NCBI GenBank assembly: GCA_031835245.1
Contig: JAVKOQ010000003.1
Coordinates: 285,001-349,000 of the forward strand
Direction of reading: 5' to 3'
DNA length: 64,000 bases
From: Balamuthia mandrillaris
Taxonomy: Eukaryota; Discosea; Longamoebia; Balamuthiidae
Shown: in pieces, positions 1 through 12,651 of the stretch
Numbering within the stretch: the first letter of the stretch is position 1
Layout of the letters: each line of letters begins with the position of its first letter
Notes under the pieces: generated by a model
What the model was told of the DNA's origin: nothing
Databases searched by the model: none
The model's input: the letters and a program-made list of their open reading frames with translations, nothing else
Made by a program: the position numbers and the translations under genes

Positions 1-314
1 CGCAACTTTCCAGTAAGCTCGCCCACCTTTGCCAAATTCTTGGCCGAGCTCAGCAGTTTGGAGAGATCATAGCTGCCTGGTTTTTTCTTGATTGCAATCA
101 GGTAAGGGCAATTGGGATTGAAGTCCTCTATGGGAAAAAGGACGCTCGTTCGTTGGGAGTTCCACAGCCAGTCCCTGGTGTCAATGGAGATGGTTTTCCC
201 TGGAGCCACCGTCGTCCTGCCAAAGAAGCCAATCAGAGGACGCCAATCCGTGGCCACGTCGTAGGTTTTTTTGGTGTCGTTGTAGATAATGATGTGAGTC
301 TCCGGGCTTGCCAT
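1..314 (-). CDS. Unknown protein, N-terminal part, cut by window edge
   Basis: An open frame runs from an ATG at 314 leftwards off the window (about 104 codons visible). The protein begins MASPETHIIIYNDTKK and stays open without low-complexity sequence. It carries several aromatic and charged stretches (for example DWLWNSQRTSVLFP) and ends in a Ser/Leu/Lys-rich helical-looking part. No signal peptide or recognised domain is visible. The 5' side is followed by a short AT-rich stretch and then a dispersed repeat at about 470-612. I do not recognise the family; further exons may lie outside the window. Confidence 0.5.
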   Translation of the reverse strand, partial: MASPETHIIIYNDTKKTYDVATDWRPLIGFFGRTTVAPGKTISIDTRDWLWNSQRTSVLFPIEDFNPNCPYLIAIKKKPGSYDLSKLLSSAKNLAKVGELTGKL

Positions 315-469
315 TGTCTTGTGTTTTGGTTTTTGTTTGCAAATGCAAGGTTTGTCGTTTTAAAAAAACTATAAATAACGACGACTAAAATATAAATGAA
401 ACCAGGTTCGGTGTTGAATTCGTGCTCCCCACGCGCTCGCGGGTCCGTTAGAATGCTGACGTTCGATCT

Positions 470-612
470 TCGGCAATCTGCTGAGCGACCAACGCGCAAT
501 GGTTTGGTTTAGGAGTGATCCTTGTCGACACTAATTTTCCCCGCTAAGAATAGCAGGGAAGCTCAGGGACATTTTTTGCTGCCCTTTTTTCCCTTGCCAT
601 TTCTTTTCAGTC
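470..612. repeat. Dispersed ~140-bp repeat, copy A
   Basis: This stretch matches 42972-43110 in the same orientation at roughly 80% or better by eye. Shared blocks include GCGCAATGGTT, TCCTTGTCGACAC, GCAGGGAAG, CAGGGAC and TTGCCATTTCTTTTC. It sits between the start of the edge gene and the Frizzled-like gene. The gap 315-952 otherwise holds AT-rich sequence and a CRE-like palindrome. The class of repeat is unknown. Confidence 0.7.
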
Positions 613-722
613 ACAGATATAGGATATAGGTCGACAACAATGTATTTACTGTTACACTTGCAAGAAAACATCACTGTTGGGTTTCGTGATGCGCAGGTCA
701 CATCCTCCCTTTACGTGCCGGT

Positions 723-730
723 TGACGTCA
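723..730. promoter_or_regulatory. CRE-like palindrome TGACGTCA
   Basis: A perfect TGACGTCA lies about 225 bp upstream of the receptor's ATG. The same octamer occurs near gene starts at 7497 and 23294. Known CREB/ATF-type bZIP factors bind this sequence in animals, fungi and amoebae; function here is inferred from position only. Confidence 0.4.
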
Positions 731-952
731 TGGCGCCCCCTCCACCTCCTCCTCCTCCTCCCGGCAAAAAGTTTTAAATGCGGAGTGTACGTTTACGTTA
801 CATTCATGGTTATGGAAACAAAACGTACACCATTACTGTAACAGAAAAGACACGTGTCTTTGTTGTTGCCTCACATCTCGTTGCTAATAAATGAATGCCT
901 ACAGCAATATCAAAAAGAAAGTTGTTGCAAAAGAAAGCAAACAAACCACTTC

Positions 953-3172
953 ATGCTACCTCTTCGCCACTTCCTTGTTCTCCTTCTTCCTCTTTTCCTG
1001 GTTCTGCTTTCTTCTTCCTCTCCTGCCGTTTCCGCGACAACATGTGAGCCCTTTGCAGGCAGTCCCTCCACCGGCGGCCGCTGCGACGTCTTTCTCGTCG
1101 ACCCCAGGGCCAACGTCACCATCCCCACCGGCTCCACCTACGAGGAAGTGGAGGGGCGGGCTCGTGACCTCACCTTTGCCTTCTCCGGCGTGATCTCCCG
1201 GCCCTGCAGGGCGGCAGGCCTCCTCTTCACCTGCCTCTACGCCTTTCAGGGCTGCGGGCAGGAAGCGGGGCTGGAGTACTTCGGGGTCCTGCCCTGCAGA
1301 GAGGTCTGCACGCGGTTCTTCGAGCTGTGCGAGGAGGACTTTGCCAGGGCGGGGGAGGACGTGGAGCTGCCCATCACCCCGGCGGCCTGCTTGCTTTTGC
1401 CGGAGAGCAACGGCACGGCGGCGTGTAACGCAGGCCGCTATGACCTCGGTACGTTCACCTGATACTTCTTTGTTGCTTTTGGTCGTTCTTGTGCTTTTGT
1501 TGATGTTGTCCTTCTCGCTGTGCTATAACACCCGATGTACTCTTGAACATGTTCAGAGCCAGAGTATGTTCCAGAGGACTGCCCTCATCCCCTCGTCTTC
1601 GCCCAGGACGTGGCCCCCATCGCAGAGATGCCCACCCAACCCTCCATTGACAGCAAGACCGGTCGAGTGGGTCCCTGCATCCTGCCCTGTCCCTATCCTT
1701 ACTATTCCGAAGCTCAGCTGGATGGCACCTTCCTCACCTCCACCGTTGTGGCCTGGATCTCCTTGATTCTCTCCCTGTTCTACGTGCTGAGCTCCTTGTT
1801 GTCTCCTGCCAGGAGGTTCTTTCCTGCCAACCTCATCACTTGGGTCATGCTGTCGATGGCTGGATTAAGTTTGGGAGTGCTGTCGGGAACGTTTGTGGAG
1901 GGAGGGCAGAGGAAGGTCATTTGCCCAGCGGATAACAGGTATGCTTCTCAACAGGAAGGCGATGCGCCCTGTGTTATCCAAGGTTAGCTTTTTTCTTCTG
2001 TTTTGTTTTTCAAGTATTCACATATATTATTCATTATATGTTATGGGGTTACTTACTCAAGTTTCTGTTCTTCAACTTGCAAGCTTTGTTGATAACCTAC
2101 TTCTCCGTGAACACAGCGGCCTGGCTGTTGATCCTCTGCTTAAACACCTACTTGCTCTTCGTGAGGGAGATTTCTCAAGAAAGACTGGCCAAGTTCTACC
2201 CCCTCTATCACGTGGTGGCGTGGGTATGTCCCTTGATATCTTGTATCGTTGGTCTTTCTCTGGAGATGATGGAAGCCATTCCTGCTGGCTCCCATTGTCT
2301 TGTTGGTCATTTTGGAAATGGCCCCGATGGCTTGTGGCTCTGGCTTCTCGTTTTTGTGCCATGTAAGCTCTTGCCCTCCTTCTGTTATTCTCTCTCTCTC
2401 CCTCCCTCCCTCCCTCCCTCCCTCCCTTTATCACAGAGAAGGCTAATGCTTGGGTTTGGTTTGTTATAGCCATTCCAAGTACCATTTTGAGCTGCATATT
2501 CTTTGGGCTGGCTTTGTTTAAGTTATTCAAGGTTTGTTTGTTTTTCTCTCAACCTTTGTAACTCCAATATCTGTTAAAGCGAGTTTACAAAACAAGACAA
2601 ACTGAACCAACACAAAACCTTTCACAGGTGCGAGTCAAGAGCAGCTCCTCACAGATCAGCGTGACCGTGTTGGTCCGCTTCAGCATTGCAGTATTCAGCA
2701 TGTGGGTTACACTCGTTCTCCTCCTCGTGATTCGCATTTACTCCACAGCAGTGACGGACGATGTTGAGAATGCCGTCCAAGATCAGGTTATCATCAACTT
2801 TCTGCTTTCTCTCTTGTCTTGTCTTCTCTCTTGTCTCTTGCCTCTCTCTCATACATGTTGTTGTAGGTTATTTGCAGTGCCGTCACCGGAACCGAATGTG
2901 AGGTGGACTTTGTCTATTCCTATGGCATCTACTTCCTTCTGCCCTTCGTGGCAGGCATCCTTGGCACCCTGATGTTTGTCTCGCTGGCCTCTCCGGAGAC
3001 CTTCTTGGTGTGGGTGCGCCTCTACCGAGGAATACATTGGGGAGATCCCAAGCAGAGCTTCCACGACCTGAAAGACACCATCTCGCACAGAGAGGACGAC
3101 GGCACAAGCCTCAGCTCCTCCGTAAGACACCACACCACCAAGAAAGATGTAGATGAAAGTGTGGAGGAGTAG
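953..3172 (+). CDS. Frizzled/Smoothened-like seven-transmembrane receptor
   Basis: Exons read as 953-1448, 1557-1982, 2084-2362, 2470-2531, 2628-2786 and 2867-3172, joining in frame to about 575 aa. The chosen ATG gives a clear signal peptide (Leu-rich, residues 1-28). It is followed by a Frizzled-type cysteine-rich domain with ten cysteines (about residues 30-170) and a linker ending in PCILPCPYPYY. About seven hydrophobic helices follow (LSLFYVLSSLL, WLLILCLNTYLLFV, VAWVCPLISCIVGL, LSCIFFGLALF, VTLVLLLVIRIY, YFLLPFVAGILG). The short tail is Ser/His/Lys-rich; no KTxxxW Dishevelled-binding motif is apparent. Frizzled/Smoothened-like receptors of this kind are known in Dictyostelium, some fungi and holozoans. 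The ligand is unknown. A possible donor near 3120 could change the last residues. Confidence 0.85.
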
Positions 3173-3391
3173 TTTGTTTGTTTGCAGTTTTGTTTTTTGT
3201 TGTAAATTGTAGTTTTTTTTTTTCATTCATTTCAGCATTCTCTTCTCTTCTCTCTTCTCTATTACCCTTCTCTCCTCTCCTCTCTCGTCTCTACTACTTG
3301 AAAATGTAAGGTATGCCAAACATGATAAAAATGAGTAAGAATGTTAGATATGAAAGTGTAGACACTCGCTCAGATTTCACGTCGACACGTA

Positions 3392-4315
3392 ATGAAAACG
3401 ATAGAAAGGAAAAAAGAGGAAGAGACCCACTTGATGGATGATAGACGAGGACGAAGCTCAGAGGACAGTCACAGAAATGCTGGCAGCAGGGAAAGGGACA
3501 GAGTAGAATATTCCTCCAGGTCCAGCAGGGAGCGAAGCGGTAGAAGCGGTGGAAGTACCAGCAGCGGGCGCTCACGCGAGGATTATTACTATTCCTCTTC
3601 TCATCATCGCTATTCCCCTTCCCCCGCTCCTTCCTCCTCCTCTTCGTCTTACTCTCCTTCGGTTTCTCGCTCCAGTGGCGACTATTCTCGCACTCCTTCC
3701 TCCTCCTCAACTTCTCATCACCGCCAACCACATCGCAATTACTCCTCCGCCGAGGAAGAACGCTCACAACAACACCGCGAAAATCTTCCCTCCACGCCTT
3801 CTTCTGCTTCTTCACACTATTCACGTTCACCTTATCAAACTCCCTCTTCTTCGCAACACCAACGTCACCATCCTCACCACCACCATCAGCGTGTACCCTC
3901 TCCTCCCTCCACTTCTTCATTGCCTCCTCCTCTTTCCTCTGCTCCTTCTCCTTCTCCCTCTCTTTCTTCTTCTTCCTCTTCTTTGCCTCCTCCTCCTCCA
4001 TCATCTATTATTCCTCCTCTTTCTTCTCCTTCTCCTGCTTCTTCTTCTCCCGCTGCAACAACAGCGTTGCCTCCTCTTCCTTCAACCGTTTCTCCTTCTC
4101 TTCCTTCGTCGGCGGCCAGAAAGACGTTGTTCTCGTCCGCAGAGAGGCAGCAACCTGCTGCTGTAATGGCACAACTTCTTGGCTCACCCGCTTGGACCCT
4201 TGCTGAGAGTCTTGACAAAGAGGTATCTCTTTGCTTCGTTTCTTCCCTTTTCTCTTTCTATTTATTTCTATACTCTCTCTCTCTCTCTCTCTCTCTGCTC
4301 TTTTTTCCTCCTGTT

Positions 4316-4365
<50 letters not shown>

Positions 4366-4782
4366 TTTTCCTCTCCGGTGATTTCTTTGACTTATCTCGT
4401 TTCATTCAACACCCAAAAACTAAAGTTGACAAGAATAAGAGACGAAGTGGAGACAATAGACTTTACTCTGATGAAGCAATCACGAGCCCTTCACACCAGC
4501 CAATACGAGCTTCAACGAAAGCAGCTGAGCATCGCCGCTGTCGACATGAAACTCTCCACCATCCAAAAACACATCGACGACTTGCAGACAACCGGAAAGT
4601 TGTCTTCTCTCTCTTCATCCTCTTCCAGGACAGACCTTTCATCGCTGTCCTCGTCTTCTTCTTTATCAACATTGGAGCAAGAAAAGGAACGTGAACCGCA
4701 ACAACAAGCAACAACGAACGAACAAGAAGCTCCCGCTTCTTTTTCTGGTCCAGCTCCTCCTAAGAAACAACGCCTCAAATAA
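3392..4782 (+). CDS. Ser/Pro-rich protein with C-terminal coiled coil
   Basis: Two exons, 3392-4222 and 4426-4782, join in phase to about 395 aa. The intron is almost pure CT repeat. Residues 1-60 are Arg/Ser-rich with RS dipeptides. Residues 60-250 are Ser/Pro/His low complexity. The only ordered part is about 255-335, a Leu-heptad coiled coil beginning after LAESLDKE and containing LTRIRDEVETIDF and KLSTIQKHIDDL. A Ser/Glu-rich tail ends in PPKKQRLK, a possible nuclear signal. An inner ATG at 3434 would also fit. The short helical core resembles subunits of BLOC/BORC or Mediator-type assemblies in general form only; I cannot assign a family. Confidence 0.6.
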
Positions 4783-4937
4783 TGCTATTCATCATTGCCC
4801 CCTTTTGTTTATTGTACTCTTCTCTTCTTGTTCTTCTCTTCTTCTCTTCTTCTTTCTTCCTTCTTCTTTCTTCTATCTTCTTTCTTCTTTCTTCTTCTAA
4901 CACTTTACTTTCAAAAGAAGAATACTATCATATATTA

Positions 4938-7369
4938 TTACAACAAGACTTCCAGGTTCTTTGGTTCAATGGTCAACGACTTGAGATACATTTCTTCCTC
5001 GCTGTAGTTGCTATGTGCAGGAAAGTGGTGCAACAAGGTGGAGATCTGATGAACGTGATGAAAGTTAAAGGGAACCATTTGATAGCTCAGAGTGTCCAGG
5101 ATGAGAGCCCACACGCACTTTCGCTTGGTAAAGTTAATGAGCACAGCGTTGTTGTGGATGATGTCGTCGTCATTTGCTTCTTCCACGAATGCCAAGTCTC
5201 GCAGATGTAGTCCTCTTTTTGAAGAGAGAGAGAGAGAGGAGAGAGATGAGAATGAAGGTAAGAAAAGGAAGGAAAAGACTTACAGGAAGGGAATGGCTGG
5301 AGCTTTGGCTTTATTAAAGTATTCGCGATATTTTTCATATGAGTTCTCATGGCTCAAGAGCTTCTCCAACTCTTCCAAAATCTGTTTTGAACCCCATATA
5401 AGAAGTGTAAAGAATGGAGAGAAGAAGGAAAGAATGAAGCGTACTTTGAGAGTTTCACGCGGTAACTCTCGCCGAGTGAAGCGAAGACGATACACTGCGA
5501 CATTGTTTAGCCCAGAGAACACGGCCATTAGCGTGTTAAAATTGCCTTGCTTTCTTAGGTGCTGCAAACAAACAAAAAAGAAAGGATAAAGAAAAGCAAT
5601 GAGTGTGTTAGCAAAAGAACAATAAACTGCTAAACTGCAAGCAAATAACTTACATCTGCAATTTTGATAAAACGGGCCATGACCTTGGCTCGCTGTTTCA
5701 CTTTCTGTACATCAAGAATGCTGGTGGTGACCCACCGCGCTATCTCGTTGAAACGCCTCAAACAGGCGACCACGGTTGGGGCTCGTTGCTCTGCCTCCAC
5801 CGGATCGCACCATGCATTACACAACAGCTCTGATGGCTTCATAAAATTGTTTTTTCTTGGTTAAAAAGATAATAAGTAAAGAAGCTAAAAACAAGTTTGT
5901 CCGTGTACCTGTATAGCGACGTACAATTCGAATTCCAACAGCGTGAGTTGACGAGCGATCTCCTCCTCGTCGACGGCGTCCAGGGTGAGAGTGGGGGAGA
6001 AGATATTCTTTGGCACTTTTGGTTCTGGGGTGTTGGTGTACTCTACTCTCTGTTGTGGTTCTTCCAGTTTGCTCCCTTCCTGTGATAGTTGAGAATAACT
6101 TAAACAAAGCAAAATAACACAGTCAGAAGAAATAAATAAAAATACCAGTTTAGCTAGAGCGTTCCGAAGTTGCATTGCGAGTTTGAGATGGCCTTCGGTG
6201 ACAAGGGTGTTGTCTATCCAGGTGTTGAGAGAGGAAACGAGTTTCTCGTTCCAATCTGGCTGGTGGTTTTCCAGCCAATATTTGATCACGGTGAAGATGC
6301 GGTGGTGGATTTGTTTCCTCATGGTGAGGCCTTTGCTGTCTATCACATTACTGACCATGTGATACCTTGAAACAAAAATGAGCGCAACGAAGAACAGTGG
6401 AGTACCCAGAAGGAAAACATACCTCTGTATCAGCTTTGAAAGCAAGACTTCAGGTGTGGTAAAAGACTGGTAAGTGAAGAGGAAGATCTTTCGAAAGTCC
6501 AAGTCTGGATTGCTGATGGAGGTGAGCCAGGCCACCAATGTGTTGAGGTTGCCAGCCTGCACTTCCTTTGTGTCTTTATCCAACAAAAGGTTAGTCGCAT
6601 GTTCTTCTGCGTACATCTCTGCAAGTTCCTGTTGTCCCTCTAGAATAGATAGTTAAGCAATGAAGCGTGATGAAGTATGGAAGAAGAAGAAGAAGCAGGA
6701 GAAGAATAAGAGAGAAGAGAGAAGAAGAAACCTTCATCAAAAGCATTGGCCGGCATAAAGTCGTAAACATGCACTTCGGCATCATCCTCGTCGTCCTCTT
6801 CGGAAGGCAACGGGTCGAACACTCGGTTGGGGTCATCTATTCCAACTTGCAATAACCGTTTTAACGTTTCGGGCGGGAGTTCTTCTGAGTTGACATCTAA
6901 CCAAGAAGAAAAAAAAGGAAAGAATACGATTCTCTGCATTAGAAACTACAAAAAAAAAAAGAACAGTGAATAAAACGAGGGCTCACATTTCACTCCACTT
7001 TCTTCTTCCAAGAGTTGAGCCGTTTCATGAAGGCCTTCTTCTCTCAAGCATTGAAGGATGAGCTTCAGTTTAACCACGTGAGATAACGTTTCTTTGACTT
7101 CAGTCTTGCTGGAGTTGATGACACGACCGAAAGATGCGGCCTGACCCAGTGGCCGAAACCGCTCTCGCAGTTCCAATACTTCTGGATGTTTGCGCATCAC
7201 TCGAGGCAGCCATTGAGAGCGAGGCACCATTATAGCTGTCATTTGGGAGAAGGAAAGGGTTTAGGGAACAAAAATGTGAAAGAACCAAAGGGAATGAAGA
7301 ACCTTCCGTGATGGAAGGATCCAAGCCTGCGCTAAGTCGGGACTCTGTCCGCAACAGTAGTTTTTCCAT
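4938..7369 (-). CDS. LisH-domain Ras guanine nucleotide exchange factor
   Basis: About ten exons: 7303-7369, 6987-7235, 6732-6896, 6423-6639, 6147-6365, 5909-6079, 5654-5836, 5445-5561, 5284-5381 and 4938-5214, roughly 587 aa; my borders sum to a length two bases out of frame. Domains in order are: LisH near residues 70-100 (LILQCLREEGLHETAQLL); an acidic linker; the RasGEF N-terminal/REM domain (about 180-310, FLFTYQSFTTPEVLL); and the CDC25 catalytic domain (about 345-580), with the typical motifs FNEIARWVTTSIL, KVMARFIKIAD, GNFNTLMAVFSGLNN, PAIPFLGLHLRDL and NAVLINFTKR. It should load GTP on a Ras-family GTPase at membranes; LisH usually mediates dimerisation. LisH-RasGEF fusions are well known in Dictyostelium. 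The next gene upstream on the same strand ends only about 250 bp away. Confidence 0.9.
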
Positions 7370-7496
7370 TTTATATTCCTGTTCGTTTCGTTTCGCTTGC
7401 CTGTCGAACGAGGATGAAAGCCACCCAGAGTCTTCAGCATAAACCTGTTCTGCTCCGCTTTCCTCCTTTTTTTTGTTGCGTGAAGAGGCACGTTGC

Positions 7497-7504
7497 TGAC
7501 GTCA
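7497..7504. promoter_or_regulatory. CRE-like palindrome TGACGTCA
   Basis: A perfect TGACGTCA lies 128 bp upstream of the RasGEF ATG (minus strand), inside the ~250-bp gap that separates it from the P5A ATPase stop codon. Function is inferred from recurrence of the octamer at other gene starts in the window. Confidence 0.4.
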
Positions 7505-7622
7505 ACAAATCTCCTTTTGTGCAATTGTTTTGAGGAGCTAACTTGTTTCCCAAGCTCAAACCTGCGGTAAGAGAAGAAGAGAGAAGAGAAGAACAGAGAA
7601 AATAGAGAAGACACGGATTCAT

Positions 7623-7972
7623 TCAAGAAAAGAGAAACACAACGATACGGTTCCAAAGAAACGCCAAACCCAAGTCAGCAAACATCACTGTCAACAGTGT
7701 GGATTGCAACTATTTTTTTTAAAGAAAAAGGTAAGCAAGAAGAAAAGAAGAGGAGAAGCAGAAAAAAAAAGTACCGCAGGGGGAAGCAGCACAAGCTCCA
7801 AAAATTCGTTGAACGGGGGGACTAGTTGGGTGGCAGCCAAGAAAGTGAAGCCAGCGGTAGCTCCCAATCCATACATTAACGCTTTGTTCTCTGTCAAGCC
7901 TTCCATGAATGGACGTCCCTGTGTGCATTTTTTATTGTGTGTGTGTGCGTGCGTGTTGGTTTTGAACGGCAG

Positions 7973-8016
<44 letters not shown>

Positions 8017-8457
8017 GGCATACTCTGTAGTTAACAGCAAAAGTGGCCACTTGCATCGTCGTAGAAATGAGGAATACAGCTGTGTTCACGATGTTTGGAG
8101 TGAACAACGCCTCCTCTTCCGCTCCTGAAGACGCCGAAGATGCTGTCTCCTCTTCCAAAGCCAAAGAATTCACTGTAAAGAGATAAGTTCAAATAAGTAT
8201 AAAAGCTAAGAAAAACAAAGAGACAACAAGCAGGAAAACTGGAGAGACAGCTAACCATCAACAGGTTGCTCAGCAGCATCAGAGTAAAGATGAGCTTGTT
8301 GAGAGATGTAAATAAGGCTAGAGAGATGGATGATAACTTGTCCGATCAACGAAAGCACGATAGACAAAGAAAACACTGAAGATGGCGGTCGTTGAGGAGC
8401 CAATCTAGACAGAGGCTACAGCGATAAAATGGGATTAACAGTTGATACAAGTGAGAA

Positions 8458-8488
<31 letters not shown>

Positions 8489-11400
8489 CAACACGAGAAA
8501 TGAACGACACTAACCTTGGATTGAGAGATAAATAAGAAGCAAAGTGCTATCAGCATTCCAGCCGCTGTCGCTTGTCTTCACAAGACAGAATAATTAATTA
8601 AGCTTAACCAAACAACGAAGTAACAATAAAAACTCAAAAAAACAGTAACTTACATATCGCCAAGACGAATGCCATCCAAGTAAAGCACGCTCAGAGAGTA
8701 TGCATTAATTACGCAGTTGAGCGCCAAAATCTTGAACATCTGCATCGTGGTAACCAGAGTACAACGTCCTTGTCGGATGATGTCGATCACTGGCAAGACT
8801 GACGTGCTCTTTGCGGTGAAGGGAGATGCGATAGAGGCATCTCCAATGCGAACCGGTTGGGAGCCTTCCTCTTGTTCCTCCAATAGAGCAGCCAAAGTGA
8901 GGTTAGCCGCTCCCGTTGGACGTTTTTTCTTCGAGACAGAAGGTGATGAGGAGGAAGCGGAAGAAGAGGATGCTGATGGTCGTTTGTGTTTGGCACCTTT
9001 TCGCTGTGACATTATGAGAAGATATCAAGAAGTAAGAGATGTGAAGTAGAGAACAAAACAGCGCAAAGTGAACAAAAATGAACAGAAAAGAGAACCTGTT
9101 TCAGAGAAGCTGAAGGACCAGCTTTAGCAGATTTCGATGTAGTGCTCCTATCTGATGAAGATGCAGAGGCAGCACCCTCTCCGCTGGTCTTAGTTTTACT
9201 GCTTCCTTCATTTGAACTGGTCAACAAAGCAACGCCAACATGAGCTTGCTTCAAGGCACCAACGTCGTTGGTTCCATCTCCACACATCAATGTGGTGTAG
9301 CCGAAGCTCTTCATTTTGGCCACGATGAGCTGTTTGTGTTGAGGGGAGACACGAGCCCAAACGGAAACTTGAGGAACAAGCTGCTTCCATTCTCTTACCG
9401 GTCGGTTGGTTTGTTGCAGCCAGTCTAAAGCTTGGCCAGAGAGACAGAGCTCATAGCCATCCTCAGCTTTCGCTATTACTTCATCTGCGTTTTCCAGTCC
9501 GTTTTTTCTGAGTTGTTGCAGAGCTTTTTTGGACATTGGAAGAGGCAGCATTCGCCCTTTGGCTCCTTCGAATGGTAAGCGAACGGTCTCGTCGACAGAC
9601 ACCCAATAGGCTTTCTCTTTTCCGCTTTCTTGTTGGATGGTAAGAATGAGAACAGGCTTCTTTAGGATATCGAGTTCGGTGGCTACTTGGCAGGCCGTCA
9701 AAGTGTTATCGCCAGTTATCATTGTCACCTTTATAAAACATTCAAAATTTAAGTTAAAAGAAGCAAAAGATAGAAGAGAGGTAGTAGAGACCATGTGAGA
9801 AGCCTGAATGAGGGCACGCATTGTAACCAACGACTCTTTTTTGAGGATTGATTTGAAGACCAAAAAACCAGCAAATGTCAAGTCGCATTCTATCTCTTCT
9901 CTCGGAATAGCATTTAACTGTATTTATCCAATAAAAGATAACCTTGAGTCATCAACATAAAGAAAGGAGAGACAAGAGTGACTAGAAAGAGACCTTGCTG
10001 GCGTTAACGTAGCTCATAGGTTTATATCCAACAGCGATCACACGAAAACCTTTACGAGAATAGTGCTTATAGGTTTGTGTATAATGGGACGGAACCTTTT
10101 TAAAAGATTGCAGCGCATTAGCAAAGCAAACGGGACAGTTTTGAATCTCAAGCACCTACCTCTGTGAAAAATGGTTGCATTGTTTCAGGGGCGCCTTTGG
10201 CTGTGACCATGAGAGTGGAGGCGCTCTCGTGATCAAGAGATACAACAGTGGCCATCCTCTTCAGCTCTGACGTGAAGTGAAACCTACGCACAATGCGCAC
10301 TTGGCCTGGTCGACCATGGCTGCGGCCAACACTAACTTCTCCTACATTATTAAGTGTAATTAGTCTGTTGTTCGCGCTGCTCTTATATTTTCTTTCTTGT
10401 TTTCATCTTTGTCATTATCTTCTCATTCAAGTCAATCTCTTTCCACAAACCTTTAGTATAACTCCAATTGATGCCTTCCAATGCAGCTACTTCCATAGGA
10501 TCACCCACTTGTTTTCCGTTAAGGTAGACCAACGAGTGACAACCAGCAATGGCCAATGTTTGTTCCCAATCCAACTCTTTTGGATCGTTAAGGGCAAGCG
10601 GATCGCTTTTTTGAAAAACGTAAGCAAATACCAATAGCTGAACGAAACAAAGATAAATCGCAAGAGAGAGAGAGAGAGAGAGAGAGAGTACTCAAGGCCA
10701 GCAACGCCCTCCAAGATCAGCTTATCACTGGTCAAGGTACCAGTTTTATCAAAACAACATATCTGAACTTTTCCAGCAAATGGAATGCGGAATGGCTCCG
10801 TACAAAATATACCTATATCAAATGAAAGATGAGCAAAGTGAATAATATAATGCTGAACAGTTAAAAAAAGAACTAACCAAGTCGACGAAGGGCAACCAGA
10901 GAGGTGTTGACAGCTAAAGAGAGCTCTGTAGGAAGCTCGGGGGGTACCACCGACGTAATGACAAGCGCACACTCCAGAAAGAGTTTCCATCTGCTGCGTG
11001 ACTCGTCCTGCAAACCTGTTTGTGTATTTTGTTGGCAAACATGCTCTTTAATTTCTTTTCTTTCAACCCAAACCTTTGTAGAGCACATAGCCAGAAGCGG
11101 CAATAGCAAAGCAAAGAAGGCAACCGATGAACAAAAAGGTTTCCAACGTGTTAGCTGTCACTCTCTCGGACGAAAACATAATTGTCCGCATCAATTTGCC
11201 CTTTTTGACAATACGAAAGAAATGGTCATAAGTGGTGTGAGAGAGAGAAGAATAAAAGAAAGTACCTGGCTCGTGTAGAAACCGGTGCGAAGGACATAAA
11301 CGATGCATCCACCATCAGGAGCTGTAGTACCAAATGAGCAAGAGAGAGAGAGAGAGAGAGAGAGAGCAAAAATAACCTCTTAGGCGATAATTTTCTTCTG

Positions 11401-11932
11401 TTTTGGAAACAGCAGAAGCCTGAACTATGGTAGTACCACCAAATATGACGTGTATGTGGTCAGTACTGTTCGAGATGTTGAAATTCTCGTCACCGTTGCG
11501 ATACTGGATGCTTTCCTAAATCATATATTAAGAATCACAGAGAACGAGATGTGGCAAAAGCAATCAGAGAGAAAGGGTGTGTACCTTCAACTGTGGCGTG
11601 CTTTCGCCGGTGAGCATTGCTTCATCGACTACACACGAGCCAGACAACAACAGCACATCACCTGCAACGAATAAGGCACATTACAATTATGAAGAAAAAA
11701 AAATCATAATCAAGAAGGGAGTAAAAGTACATGGGCAAATGGTCTCATCGTTCAGTCGAACCAATGAACAAATATCTCCAGGTAAAAGCTCTTTGGCAGA
11801 GACTTGAGTCCATTTGCCCTCCCTATAAACAAACATGTTTTGTTTGGGTTTTGCCATCTCTGCCATCTCACGCAATACTTTCAAGTTTTGTATCCGCTAT
11901 TATGGGAAATACGTGAGAAAAGAGGAGGAAAC

Positions 11933-11975
<43 letters not shown>

Positions 11976-12617
11976 GCTCTGCTCACCGTTTGTACCACTG
12001 AGGACTCAAAGACTACTAACATGACCAACGTCAACAAGCTAAAGTACCAATAGGCATCAAAGAACCAAAGACACACGCAAAAGACCTGAAAGACAAAGAA
12101 AGGAGCCAGCGCCTGTTCTTTGAACAACTCCGCAAACGAAGGTAATGGGATTTGAAAGCTGAAGTATAACGTAAGAACGTCAGAGCATATAACAAAAAGG
12201 AAGAAAGAGAACTAAACAAAGCGACAAAGACAACTTCAACCGACAAACGATAAGAACAAACAAAAGGAAACGGAGTGAGTACTCATTCTGTTGCCATTTG
12301 CGTTGAGCGCGATGCAGGTCACCAGCGGTGGTATGTCCCTTGACGGATTGATATACCTCCAGTTGACCCGACACAGGAAAATCCAGCTTCCTGAACCGGC
12401 CTTCTCCTTGGTCAAAGACAAAAGTACGCTGCTGATAAATAAACCACAACCGCTCTCCTTCAGCACCGTCCTCGCTCTCATCCTGTCCAATCACCATGAT
12501 GCAAAGCATAAGCACAAGAAGCAAGTGGCAAGAAAGAAGAAGAAGAAGAAGAACAAGAAGAAGAAGAACAAGAACAAGAAGAAGAAGAAGAAGAAGAACA
12601 AGAACAAGAACAAGAAC

Positions 12618-12651
<34 letters not shown>

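Noticed and set aside
10293-10637. 114-codon plus-strand ORF
   Set aside because: It is antisense to conserved P5A ATPase exons 10160-10341 and 10451-10605.
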